Source: Spartinivicinus ruber
GTDB taxonomy: Bacteria; Pseudomonadota; Gammaproteobacteria; Pseudomonadales; Zooshikellaceae
NCBI RefSeq assembly: GCF_011009015.1
Contig: NZ_CP048878.1
Location: forward strand, 370,501-434,500
DNA: 64,000 bases
Direction of reading: 5' to 3'
Positions 44,476 to 52,840 of this stretch are shown piece by piece. How positions within the stretch are numbered: the first letter of the stretch is position 1; each line of letters starts with the position of its first letter. A model generated the notes under the pieces. That model saw nothing but the letters and a program-made list of their open reading frames with translations, made no database searches and was not told the origin of the DNA. The position numbers were made by a program, and so were the translations under genes.

Positions 44476-45217
44476 TATCTTTTTGCTCTATAATAAATAG
44501 CCATCAGAAGGTGTCTAAGAGCTTGCTAGAGTGCTATTAAATACCTTCTTAATGCACTTCCATAGGTAAGAATAAAAGTGCCTTATATATATCTTGAGAC
44601 TGTCTTGTAGCTACTGTGATTTATGGCTAAAAAGTAAGCAAGAATGAAAGGTGAATTTATTCTTAAGGGGGGGGGTTATTTTTGCCCAGAGATGACGCGG
44701 GCTGTAGCGATTTGGATATATACATTTCCGCGCATAAGAAAGGAGTTTTTAATAACTTATAGCTATTGAGGTAATGGCTAATTAATAGGCTAAAAAGAGC
44801 AAAGTTAATGGGTAAAATGACCACGAAAAATGATAGGTAAATTAGCCTTTATTCTCCTATTAATTGCTATTTATTTTATTGAAACACTGTGAATCACAGT
44901 ATTTTAATTTTGTTTATTATTTAGGCGAAGGGGGAATTCCCTCATCGGTCAGGCTTTAATCTGATAAATAATTACTAGCTATGTAACTTCCTAATACAGA
45001 GAAAGGGGCTAATTCCCCCTCTTGGATTAATTACACTCCAATGTCTCAGATTTGAGCTTTTGAATGAGTAATAAGCAGAGCCCAAATTTGGGCTGTGAGA
45101 ATTCCAACATTTGAAATTTAAGTGACCAATAACCTGCTATCTCTTTCTATATCTGGAACCCGACGTTTTACCGGGTGCAGGATTTAAATAATCCAATCAA
45201 CCAAAAGACAACAAGGT

Positions 45218-45394
45218 AAACTTATCTAAGTTGCGTGGTAGACTGAGGCCGCAGAGTACAAGGCTTACAGCGGGACACCTTTTTGAATTTCCGCAGGGCA
45301 AATAATGGCCAGTTAAAACTTATCTAAGTTCCGGGGTAAAAATGGCCAGGGATGGTAAGGCCTAGCGGGGAGTGGCTTTTTGATTTCCGCAGGC
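45218..45394 (+). repeat. two degenerate tandem units of about 85-98 bp
   Basis: Both units begin AAACTTATCTAAGTT (45218 and 45316) with CGxGGTA following, and both end TTTTTGA(A)TTTCCGCAGG. A third, weaker end (CTTTGAGATTCCGCAGTGG) occurs near 45526-45544. The ends are better conserved than the middles, as in binding sites or structured RNA units. No protein frame is shared. Confidence 0.55.
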
Positions 45395-45668
45395 AAGTGA
45401 TAGATACCAGTAGGACCATCAGACCACACATTATAAGGGCGTCTAATTGACGCATTGGGGAAACAGTCTTCTTCTAGGTTGGTCCGTTGGTTAGCGCTAG
45501 GCAGGTAGGGGCCTGTAGCTTGGCTGGCTTTGAGATTCCGCAGTGGCTTAAGGAGCGCTCCGGGAATCCTCGGAACGCTTAAAAAATAGACACAGGTTAG
45601 TAGAGGTTCTGGTTGTACTTATTGCTACTACTGGCACCTAGCATTTTGCTATGTTCGGCCTTAGCCCT

Positions 45669-45683
45669 TTTGTTGTGGTCCAC
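45669..45683 (+). promoter_or_regulatory. recurrent TTGTGGTCCAC motif, copy 3
   Basis: TTTGTTGTGGTCCAC lies in the gene-free stretch; it differs from the others only at the last base. Confidence 0.35.
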
Positions 45684-45895
45684 TTATACCTAGGAATTTA
45701 CGCAGGGCTATGTCAAATAAGTAATGATTCGCCTCTATTCCAGTAATGGATATAGGCTCGTATTTAATTGAGAAAGAAGTAAAAAGCAATTAATAATTGA
45801 TTAATAAATACTTAAAGCTTCTACCGCACATAGCAATTGAGCTTTTAAATAAAATGCAAGCTATACTTTTATGCTAAGCTTTAAGGTTTTTAGTG

Positions 45896-46216
45896 ATGAA
45901 AAGAGTGTTGTTCTGTTTTGCTCAACTAATATTACTAATCAGTACTTCTTATTGTTTGTTTTTTTCAATAAGCTTATTCCTGTTTAAAGTAATTGTTTAT
46001 GCAGAGTCTAACCTTTGGATAGTTTATCATATTGACTTTTTTGAAAGCGTTATTCCAGTTAAAATACGTAAAGCATTTCATTTTTATGACCAACCGACGT
46101 TTTGGTTTCTCCTGGGCTCTTTGCAGTTACTGATTTTTGCTAAAACTGTGTCAGTAAAGAAAAAAGATAATTTCACTGAGCAACAAAAGAACTTAAGCAG
46201 CGAAACGATAAGCTAG
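45896..46216 (+). CDS. small membrane protein
   Basis: The ATG at 45896 gives 106 residues. Two hydrophobic helices are clear: VLFCFAQLILLISTSYCLFF-SISLFLFKV near the start and FWFLLGSLQLLIFAKTV near residues 67-85, followed by a charged Lys/Gln/Glu tail. I do not recognise a family. It is the only plus-strand gene in the left half of the island besides the IS630 transposase. Confidence 0.55.
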   Translation: MKRVLFCFAQLILLISTSYCLFFSISLFLFKVIVYAESNLWIVYHIDFFESVIPVKIRKAFHFYDQPTFWFLLGSLQLLIFAKTVSVKKKDNFTEQQKNLSSETIS

Positions 46217-46304
46217 CCACTCCATGCTACTGGTGCTCTGGTAGACCACTTCAGTAGCACACCCTAGTTACATAATGGCTATGGTAGTAAAGACTCTAAC
46301 TTAT

Positions 46305-46712
46305 TTAGCGGTACTGGCAAAAGGCATAGACAACCTGTGCTTTATCAGGGTAGTTTTCTTCATATATTTTTAGAGCATCACTACGATATATATTTTTGCT
46401 CTTGTTTATCAGGCAGGGGCCACGAGCAAACCAACCGAACCTTACAGGTATTTTTTGTTTCAATTGTTTTTTTAATAAACTTATTGCTGCAGTATATTTA
46501 TCGTGAGTAAGTTTAGGGTTAACAATATACCTTCCCTTGTCGTAGGATAGGTAAATTTTATAAATCTCATCAGACTCAATATTCCTGTATTTTAAAATGT
46601 ACTTGTCTTCTCTTGTTTCAGTTAACGATAGTAGCTCAACTTCAACACTAGCCCCTCCGGCAAATACTTGACTTGAGAGTAACAATAAGAATGCGGCGAA
46701 TACTGTTTTCAT
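46305..46712 (-). CDS. exported hypothetical protein
   Basis: From ATG 46712 it is 135 residues (TTAGG upstream). The signal peptide MKTVFAAFLLLLSSQVFAGG is cut after VFA. The mature part is strand-rich: ASVEVELLSLTETREDKYIL, KYRNIESDEIYKIYLSYDKG; two Cys (RGPCLINKS and YAFCQYR) may pair. No family recognised. It is an isolated minus-strand gene in the island. Confidence 0.55.
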   Translation of the reverse strand: MKTVFAAFLLLLSSQVFAGGASVEVELLSLTETREDKYILKYRNIESDEIYKIYLSYDKGRYIVNPKLTHDKYTAAISLLKKQLKQKIPVRFGWFARGPCLINKSKNIYRSDALKIYEENYPDKAQVVYAFCQYR

Positions 46713-46911
46713 CACATACAATACCTAATTTGTTGTGTGTTAGTACATCAGCACCATTGAGTTGACTAATGTATCAGTCACCTCTAAATTACAATGAGCT
46801 TTTGGTCTAGCATACGAAGCTCTTTAATCATCATAACAATAAACTTTGTTAACTAAATCTAGGTCGTTAGCATTTTTTCAATGTCAGCAGGCAACTGGTC
46901 GCCCTCTATTA

Positions 46912-47619
46912 TTACGCGCGCTCAGCGCTGTTTAACGCTGTCTTAACGACGAAGTAACCACGGTCTAGGTAGGTCTGGTAGGGAACATTGTTGCCTTTCA
47001 CGTTGTAGAAGAGGACACGGTCTTCACGCAGCTGCCTAGTGAAAGTACGTGGTTTTATTTTTAGTATTTTTGCGGTTTCTTCCAGATTGCTTGTGCCTCG
47101 TGCTTCGACGTAATGAGATACGAAGTCAGCTTTAGGCTGCATCTCAGCGATTTGTTTTTGGCTTTCTAGAAGAAGGGTTTCTTGCTTTTTAATGGTGTCT
47201 TGTGCAATAAGGCAAGCTTTCGCCATTATAAGATTTTCGTCTTCTAGTGGCTGGAGTTGGCCTTTAGTTACTGCCTTAAATGTGCGGATAACTTTAAGGT
47301 TAAACTTAGGACTGACCCACATTGCATACTGATAAACTAAGTCTTCATCAACATAAGTTCCTTGATTTAATCCACCTCGGATAACTTCAATTGGTTGATA
47401 ATTAGGCGTTACCGGAATTCCGGTATCGGTCATTTCAGCTATTAATTCCTGAGTCTGAGCATTATTAACCCAATAATTAGGTTGATGCCTTTTCAACCCA
47501 CCAGCAGCCTTATGCAAGTCATTAAGACAAAATCTGCCTTGCTCATCTTGTCTTATGTTTACGTTCTCAATGATGATAGGAGCTGTAGTTGTTAGGGCTG
47601 ATGTATTTAAATTATTCAT
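46912..47619 (-). CDS. KilA-N / ANT-domain antirepressor-like protein
   Basis: The protein has 235 residues. N-terminal KilA-N: IENVNIRQDEQGRFCLNDLH, KAAGGLKRHQPNYWVNNAQT, then GTYVDEDLVYQYAMWVSPKF, NLKVIRTFKAV. A coiled linker follows (IAQDTIKKQETLLLESQKQI). The C-terminal ANT/KilAC domain is PKADFVSHYVEARGTSNLEE, TAKILKIKPRTFTRQLREDR, VLFYNVKGNNVPYQTYLDRG. Such proteins act as phage antirepressors or regulators. It has the same C-terminal layout as the BRO-N gene next to it. Confidence 0.87.
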   Translation of the reverse strand: MNNLNTSALTTTAPIIIENVNIRQDEQGRFCLNDLHKAAGGLKRHQPNYWVNNAQTQELIAEMTDTGIPVTPNYQPIEVIRGGLNQGTYVDEDLVYQYAMWVSPKFNLKVIRTFKAVTKGQLQPLEDENLIMAKACLIAQDTIKKQETLLLESQKQIAEMQPKADFVSHYVEARGTSNLEETAKILKIKPRTFTRQLREDRVLFYNVKGNNVPYQTYLDRGYFVVKTALNSAERA

Positions 47620-47826
47620 TGATTGAGGTCCTTTCAGTTAAGGGATAATGAGAGTTATCTTTAGGTTGGCTTTAGGTATCTTAAAGTTAATCTATAGGTT
47701 TACATGGCTGATTGTTTTTTAAGCTGAAAAGTGAATTTTAAAATTGTCTAAGGGGGTCCGTTACTCAAAGTACCGAATGACGTGGCCTGTATTAGTGCTG
47801 GAGTTTTAATTTCCTACATATAAAAA

Positions 47827-47849
47827 AGCCCCAGGGATTAGCTGAGGCT
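47827..47849 (-). terminator. terminator of BRO-N/ANT gene
   Basis: On the minus strand AGCCtCAG...CTGgGGCT forms a stem with an 7-base loop, followed by TTTTTTA. It lies 33 bases after the stop of the BRO-N/ANT gene. Confidence 0.75.
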
Positions 47850-47881
47850 CTATTAATAAGTGGACACAACAGCAGTATTAT

Positions 47882-48667
47882 TTATAGCTGGCCTTTCATG
47901 TGCTCGTAGTTCTTTGTAAGCCACGATAAGCCTTTATTAGTCACCCTGGTTCCCTGGTAGGCTCTCCCGGCTTCCTCATCTACGCCAAGCTTTAAACAGA
48001 AGTATCCCCTAGCCAAGTAATACTGATACGGTACATTCCGTTGTCCTCGCTTGTTATACAGCACCTTATCTTGCCTCAGCTTCTGATTAAATTTATTCGG
48101 CCTAATGCCTAACTGATTAGCTACGTCTCTCAGTGCATAGGTGCCTTTTGCCATCACATATTTATCTACAAAGAGAGCTTTAGGCTCCATAGAAATAACG
48201 GTCTGCTGTAGCTCCTTCTTTTCCTTCTCCTGACGTTTAATTGTGTCTTGGGCTAGATGATAGGCTCTTGCTTCTATTTGTTCTGGGGTGTCTTCAGGGT
48301 GGGCTAGGAGGTAGCCTCCTGTTTTCCTAATGCTTGGTAGGACCTCCTCAACAACCCAATCTTCAAACTGTTCAGCCTCTGGCAATTTAGACCGAAAAAT
48401 TAAACGGTAAACATCACGCTCAGAGATAATTGTCAGTCCCCTTGATGGAATTTCCAAAGGTAACGATTCGTTACTTTTAAGCAATGACGGGGCTTTGCAG
48501 TGGTCTTTAATTGCTTTTCGCGTGTTTGAGTAGCCCAGGAGGTAGGCAACGTCGCTAGCGATAAACCACGGCTCACCATTTTTAACTAGTGTCCTTAGCT
48601 TACCAAAGGCATTGTGACTAAATGTATTTATTTCTTTATTCGTGATAGTTGTATTCATTGCAGACAT
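47882..48667 (-). CDS. BRO-N / ANT-domain antirepressor-like protein
   Basis: The start is ATG 48667 (MSAMNTTITNKEI) behind AAAGGAA; the longer frame has no such site. It has 261 residues. BRO-N: TLVKNGEPWFIASDVAYLLG, YSNTRKAIKDHCKAPSLLKS, RGLTIISERDVYRLIFRSKL, PEAEQFEDWVVEEVLPSIRK. A coiled linker is followed by ANT: PKALFVDKYVMAKGTYALRD, VANQLGIRPNKFNQKLRQDK, VLYNKRGQRNVPYQYYLARG. This is the standard phage antirepressor fusion. It pairs with the KilA-N/ANT gene downstream. Confidence 0.9.
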   Translation of the reverse strand: MSAMNTTITNKEINTFSHNAFGKLRTLVKNGEPWFIASDVAYLLGYSNTRKAIKDHCKAPSLLKSNESLPLEIPSRGLTIISERDVYRLIFRSKLPEAEQFEDWVVEEVLPSIRKTGGYLLAHPEDTPEQIEARAYHLAQDTIKRQEKEKKELQQTVISMEPKALFVDKYVMAKGTYALRDVANQLGIRPNKFNQKLRQDKVLYNKRGQRNVPYQYYLARGYFCLKLGVDEEAGRAYQGTRVTNKGLSWLTKNYEHMKGQL

Positions 48668-48754
48668 GCTTATTCCTTTAAAGCACTGGTAAATAAAATT
48701 AATTAGAGAAAAAATGCTATAGCAGTGGACCAAGCAAAAGAGCTAATTAAATCC

Positions 48755-48769
48755 TCTGTTGTGGTCCAT
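48755..48769 (+). promoter_or_regulatory. recurrent TTGTGGTCCAT motif, copy 4
   Basis: CTCTGTTGTGGTCCAT lies upstream of the BRO-N/ANT gene, about 90 bases from its start. Confidence 0.4.
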
Positions 48770-48867
48770 ATAATTTAGGTGTCCCCTTAGGTGTATGCTA
48801 GAAACTTCATGTTGTACTAATGCATTTCTTGGGGACACGACTATTAAAAAATTTAATTCAAAGTGAT

Positions 48868-49488
48868 TTAATTTAAACCCTTCCTTCTATATCCCATTCC
48901 TAATAGGCCTAACCCCATCAACGCAAGGCTAGCTGGCTCAGGCACATGCAAAACTAAATTGTCCATAGCATGGTTAGGAAAAACTAAATGCCCAGTACCA
49001 AATATAAAGTTTACTTGAGATACTCCAATAAAGTTTATATTTTCAGTAGTCCAAGTTTCAGTCTGTGTAATAGAGACAGTCATTGTCGGCTGACTTGGAA
49101 ACAAGCCAACAACATCAATAAAATTTGGTCCAATACCTGTCTCAAGTACAGCGCTATCAAATGATAAAAAGTCAAATAAACCGCCACCATCTTTTGTTAA
49201 ACTAATAACTAAAGGGCCACAACCAGAACACCATCCAAATATGTCGGTACCATTTGTATTATCACCAGATGTAGCACTAAAAATACCATCCGAACCTGAC
49301 ATAGCCCCAAGAGAATTTGTCAGTGTAAAGCCATTCTCTGTATAAGGAGTCACAGCGTATGTAGTACTTCCCGCTGGAGCTACCCCCTCAAATGTCATAG
49401 TTGCTGATAAAGTAGCATTAGCTGTAGCTGCTACCCCACACAGAACAGTGCCTGCAAGAAAGCCAAGTAACTTATTTTTTACATCCAT
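48868..49488 (-). CDS. PEP-CTERM sorting-signal protein
   Basis: From ATG 49488 (MDVKNKLLGFLAGTVLCGVA) it has 206 residues: a Sec signal cut near ANA, a strand-rich Gly/Thr/Ser body, and the C-terminal tail VPEPASLALMGLGLLGMGYR, a PEP motif, hydrophobic helix and basic end. PEP-CTERM proteins are cut and anchored by an exosortase, usually in matrix-forming bacteria. No exosortase gene is in this window. It is unusual cargo for a phage-like island. Confidence 0.85.
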   Translation of the reverse strand: MDVKNKLLGFLAGTVLCGVAATANATLSATMTFEGVAPAGSTTYAVTPYTENGFTLTNSLGAMSGSDGIFSATSGDNTNGTDIFGWCSGCGPLVISLTKDGGGLFDFLSFDSAVLETGIGPNFIDVVGLFPSQPTMTVSITQTETWTTENINFIGVSQVNFIFGTGHLVFPNHAMDNLVLHVPEPASLALMGLGLLGMGYRRKGLN

Positions 49489-49717
49489 ATTACTGCCTAT
49501 AAATAAGTGAATTAATTTCACTTTTAAATAGCAAGAATAATTCCACTCTTATAAGCACTTGATTTGCCGTACTTTAAATTCAAGCCAGGGTGTACCTGTA
49601 AAGAAAGCAATAAGGGACTAACTGCCTCTCATGGTTTACGAAGGACACAAAAATGTAATTAAGGTTTAGCCTAGGGATAAATTAAAGCTGTCCCTAAGCT
49701 ATCTCAGGGCCGTGCTC

Positions 49718-49912
49718 TTAGTAAATATAGCGGCCTGTTGAGTCCAATACATCAGGCTTTAACTGCTGAAGAAAGGAGCGGCCTAGAACATCATCAGAGG
49801 GCTTACAGATATACCAAGCTAGACGGCCTAGTTTAATGTAGTAGGTAGTTAATGAATCTACTTCGAAGGAAAAAGAAAAGAGTTTAAACGCAAAGATAGC
49901 GTGAGGGTTCAT
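49718..49912 (-). CDS. small hypothetical protein
   Basis: ATG 49912 (MNPHAIFAFKLFSFSFEVDS) has TTGGAG 9 bases upstream; 64 residues. The rest reads LTTYYIKLGRLAWYICKPSD, DVLGRSFLQQLKPDVLDSTG. An upstream ATG at 49930 is less well served. No family is recognised. It lies upstream of the PEP-CTERM gene, same strand. Confidence 0.4.
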   Translation of the reverse strand: MNPHAIFAFKLFSFSFEVDSLTTYYIKLGRLAWYICKPSDDVLGRSFLQQLKPDVLDSTGRYIY

Positions 49913-50037
49913 AATGATATTCTCCAACATATAAACGGAACCGCCTTTCGGCTTATTCCTATTTTTTGAGTGGGATTTTTATTTGCCTTCATCCAAAGGC
50001 AGGAATAATAATACACCTAACGTTTTATATATCAATA

Positions 50038-50274
50038 TTATTCTTCAATTTTTTTATAAAAAGGATGTTTGCCAATTTTAATCAATAATAGTTCAAATGC
50101 TGCTAAAGGCATTTCTCTGAGGTTTTGACTGTCAGTAGGCGCTAGCCATTTACTTAATTGCCGTCTTGAAACATGAATCATTTCAGCTGCTTCAGCTCTT
50201 GTAAAACCAGCTTCTTTGATTAATTCTCTAATTTCTTCTGGCTCAGGTAGAATTAATTTAAACATCTCACTCAT
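50038..50274 (-). CDS. small helix-turn-helix protein
   Basis: The protein has 78 residues with a helix-turn-helix: EIRELIKEAGFTRAEAAEMI, HVSRRQLSKWLAPTDSQNLR. GAGGAG precedes the ATG. It resembles small XRE-like or phage regulator proteins. It lies downstream of the serine recombinase gene on the same strand, about 100 bases away, with the GGTCCAT-type motif between them. Confidence 0.65.
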   Translation of the reverse strand: MSEMFKLILPEPEEIRELIKEAGFTRAEAAEMIHVSRRQLSKWLAPTDSQNLREMPLAAFELLLIKIGKHPFYKKIEE

Positions 50275-50347
50275 GTTATTGACTCCTCACAGTAGCTATA
50301 TTTTCAAAGCGCCACATTATGAAGTCAATGATAGGTAATGAGTAGGG

Positions 50348-50359
50348 ATGGACCACAAA
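50348..50359 (-). promoter_or_regulatory. recurrent TTGTGGTCCAT motif, copy 5
   Basis: TTTGTGGTCCAT on the minus strand lies between the serine recombinase and the small HTH gene, about 74 bases upstream of the HTH start. Confidence 0.4.
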
Positions 50360-50372
50360 TTAGGTATATGCC

Positions 50373-50933
50373 CTAAGCCTCAGCTCTTAAATATTGATAA
50401 AGTGTTTCGCGGCTAATCCCAAGGTCACGCGCTATTTTTGCCTTAGCTTCTCCAGCAGCAACACGGGCTTTCAGCTGCTCAACATCTTCAGTGCTTAGTG
50501 CTTTCTTCCTGCCCTTATAGACACCTTTCTGCTTCGCTAGGGCTATTCCTTCTCTCTGCCTTTCCTTAATCAGTGACCTTTCAAATTCAGCAAAGGCACC
50601 CATAACAGAGAGCATCAAGGTAGCCATAGGCGAGTCTTCCCCGGTAAAGGTTAAATTCTCCTTGATAAAGCTGACACTGACATTCTTATCGGTTAGCCCC
50701 CGGACAACACGGCGTAAGTCGTCAAGATTCCTTGCTAGCCTGTCCATACTGTGGACCACAACAGTATCACCAGCCCGAACAAAGCTAAGTAATTCTTCCA
50801 ACTGCTCGCGCTTGGTGTCTCTGCCTGAAGCTTTATCAGTGAAGGTGTGGTCCAGCTCTATGCCTTCTAGCTGACGCTCTGTGCTTTGGTCTAACGTGCT
50901 GACTCTTATGTATCCTACTCGTTTAGCTGTCAT
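50373..50933 (-). CDS. serine recombinase (resolvase/invertase family)
   Basis: The start is ATG 50933 (MTAKRVGYIRVSTLDQSTER), with AAGGAT 8 bases upstream, giving 186 residues. The catalytic Ser lies in YIRVSTLDQ, then RLARNLDDLRRVVRGL, SVMGAFAEFERSLIKERQRE. The C-terminal HTH is AKAKIARDLGISRETLYQYL. The length is right for a small Tn3-type resolvase or invertase. A res-like set of inverted repeats lies just upstream. It may resolve co-integrates or flip DNA within the island. Confidence 0.93.
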   Translation of the reverse strand: MTAKRVGYIRVSTLDQSTERQLEGIELDHTFTDKASGRDTKREQLEELLSFVRAGDTVVVHSMDRLARNLDDLRRVVRGLTDKNVSVSFIKENLTFTGEDSPMATLMLSVMGAFAEFERSLIKERQREGIALAKQKGVYKGRKKALSTEDVEQLKARVAAGEAKAKIARDLGISRETLYQYLRAEA

Positions 50934-50949
50934 GTTCATTTATCCTTAA

Positions 50950-51056
50950 AGTGTCAGGATAGAGTCTAAGAGCCTCTGAGAGATGTGTCAACAAATAAAG
51001 AAAATGACCCTATTCTGACGCACTTTCACCCTCTAACCTGACGTCCAGTTAGGGTG
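50950..51056. promoter_or_regulatory. res-like inverted repeats upstream of recombinase
   Basis: AGTGTCAGGATAGAGTC (50950-50966) faces GACCCTATTCTGACGCACT (51006-51024), which match as inverted copies with a few changes. A further imperfect palindrome, CACCCTCTAAC...GTTAGGGTG, lies at 51027-51056. Several CTGAC units recur. This is the position and style of a resolvase res site and its own promoter control. Confidence 0.5.
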
Positions 51057-51301
51057 TACCTTAATCTGACAGGTGTCTTGTGTTGCTTTGGGAGAGCATT
51101 AGGTCACGGTCCATTAGACACTCAAACAAATGAGCTGCTTATATTTGCGTGCCAAGCTGATGCATGAGCAATGATGGACAAAGAAGAGAGGAGACAAAAA
51201 GATAAACGCAAGGCAAACTGTGAAACACTAGCCCCCCATGGGGGGATTTTGGTTTGGCCTATATTCAAAAAGAGCTGACAAATTTTTGAGTGAAAACTAA
51301 A

Positions 51302-51493
51302 TTAGTCAACTTTAATAATTTTCGATTCAAAATAATAGCTACCGTTAACAACAATTTGATTATTCGCAACTATGGAAGATAGCGAGTCACATTTGGCTGA
51401 AGTGCTCAAGTCACTGCTAAAGCTAGATGTGCTAGTTTTACCCACATAATGTTGTATTGGATTCAATAAGTTTTTATTGCTTTGCTTCTTCAT
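51302..51493 (-). CDS. small Ser-rich hypothetical protein
   Basis: ATG 51493 (MKKQSNKNLLNPIQHYVGKT) with AAGGTTGGA upstream gives 63 residues: Ser/Thr-rich middle (STSSFSSDLSTSAKCDSLSS) and a strand tail NGSYYFESKIIKV. It overlaps the end of the Clp-fold protease gene by 20 bases on the same strand, which suggests coupling. No family recognised. Confidence 0.4.
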   Translation of the reverse strand: MKKQSNKNLLNPIQHYVGKTSTSSFSSDLSTSAKCDSLSSIVANNQIVVNGSYYFESKIIKVD

Positions 51494-52481
51494 ATTTCCA
51501 ACCTTCAAATGTTCTACGGTCATCAATAATACGCTGGGTTATGCCATTGCTGCTAATTTCATGCCGGGTAAGAGAACCTTTTGAAACGAAATAATATGAG
51601 TGACCATCAATGCTTTCAATAATACTACGCTTCAACTCATATTCTTTTGCTTCATCAGTCCCCAGCAAGCTACTAGGGTCATACGTTTCAGTTAGCTTCA
51701 GTTCTTCGTGAATATCATCATACAACTTTTTAATTAATGTATACAGTTCTTCACTCGGATTCTCAATAGCTAACCCTAAGTCATTTTTAGCTTCTCGCCT
51801 ATTGATAGTGTAGTCATGACTTCCTGATTCGCTACACAGAAAGTTAATAATTTTTTCTTTTTTTTCCTGCTCTTGGAGTTGGTGAGAGATTAGTCTGTCT
51901 GCAAGCATTTTTATTTGGCTTCTTGTTCGGTACGCTTCACCTAACACTAAAGGGTGAACTTTCTCTGACAGTTTTAGTAAAACATTTCCAAGAGTTTCAT
52001 CAGAACTGATACCATACTCTTCTCTGGCTAGTTCAGTGAATCCTTGGATTGCTTCTACACTGACAGGAAATTTTGAAGTTACAGGAGCGCCTTCAATTTG
52101 TGGATTCAATGCCGTGTGAATTGATGGGTCAATAGGCCCTAATGTAGCCTGTTTAGTCATAATAATTATATTGGCCCCTAACGCCATTAAAGTTCCTGCA
52201 CTATGGCACTTAGCAGGTATAATAACTTCTAATTCATCACAAAATAAGCGAATTAAATTAACAATACTCCATGCAGCTAAAGTATTACCTCCTCGGGTAT
52301 AGAGATAAAGGCTTATCTTGGCTGTTACACCTATTTTATCGAGATGATTTACAAAATAGTCATATACTTCGCTGTGAATTTGAGTTTCTAATCCTGGTCT
52401 ATCTCCAGTTATAAATACAATAATTTTAGAGTTCCGTTGTTTTTCAATGTCTTTATATATATCTAAACGTTGTTGAAACAT
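51474..52481 (-). CDS. SDH-family Clp-fold serine protease
   Basis: The protein has 335 residues. The Clp/SppA-like crotonase core is visible: KIIVFITGDRPGLETQIHSE, KISLYLYTRGGNTLAAWSIV, CDELEVIIPAKCHSAGTLMA (the nucleophilic Ser lies in HSAGT), then TKQATLGPIDPSIHTALNPQ. These match the SDH (serine dehydrogenase proteinase-like) family, which is often found near mobile-element and defence genes. A proteolytic role is likely. The N-terminus has no signal peptide, so it acts in the cytoplasm or at the membrane face. Confidence 0.82.
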   Translation of the reverse strand: MFQQRLDIYKDIEKQRNSKIIVFITGDRPGLETQIHSEVYDYFVNHLDKIGVTAKISLYLYTRGGNTLAAWSIVNLIRLFCDELEVIIPAKCHSAGTLMALGANIIIMTKQATLGPIDPSIHTALNPQIEGAPVTSKFPVSVEAIQGFTELAREEYGISSDETLGNVLLKLSEKVHPLVLGEAYRTRSQIKMLADRLISHQLQEQEKKEKIINFLCSESGSHDYTINRREAKNDLGLAIENPSEELYTLIKKLYDDIHEELKLTETYDPSSLLGTDEAKEYELKRSIIESIDGHSYYFVSKGSLTRHEISSNGITQRIIDDRRTFEGWKYEEAKQ

Positions 52482-52840
52482 GAGATTCCCTTATGAAATA
52501 ACAATTCTTATATTTATTAAGATATGTAATTTCCTTACAAAACCTTAAATATTGTATCTATTAGTTAATTTTAGAACTCAATCTCCACATATTTAATTAA
52601 ATGTAAATTGCACTTTTAGCACTATAAAAAACTACTCTGCTACTTTCAAAACCTTAATCTTTACCCCTTATTCGGTGCATATACTAAAACTGTGTTGCAA
52701 CTTTATAGTCCTTTTAAAAACAGCTGCAGATAGCCTGAATTTCAAAGCACCTCACAAAGTCACCATCCAAAAACAAAGCCCACCTAAAACCCTGATAGAC
52801 TCACTGCTCCTGTTGTTCATTGAGCTGTAAGGAAGTAGCA

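Larger units (their letters stand above)
44336..45892. other. gene-free 1.5 kb stretch of the island
   Basis: No convincing open frame is seen on either strand. It holds a G9 run near 44668, two GGGG...CCCC hairpin-like spots (near 44933 and 45005), a TTGTGGTCCAT motif (44464), another (45669), and a tandem repeat pair (45218-45394). It could carry untranslated RNA or a regulatory or transfer region. Confidence 0.5.
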
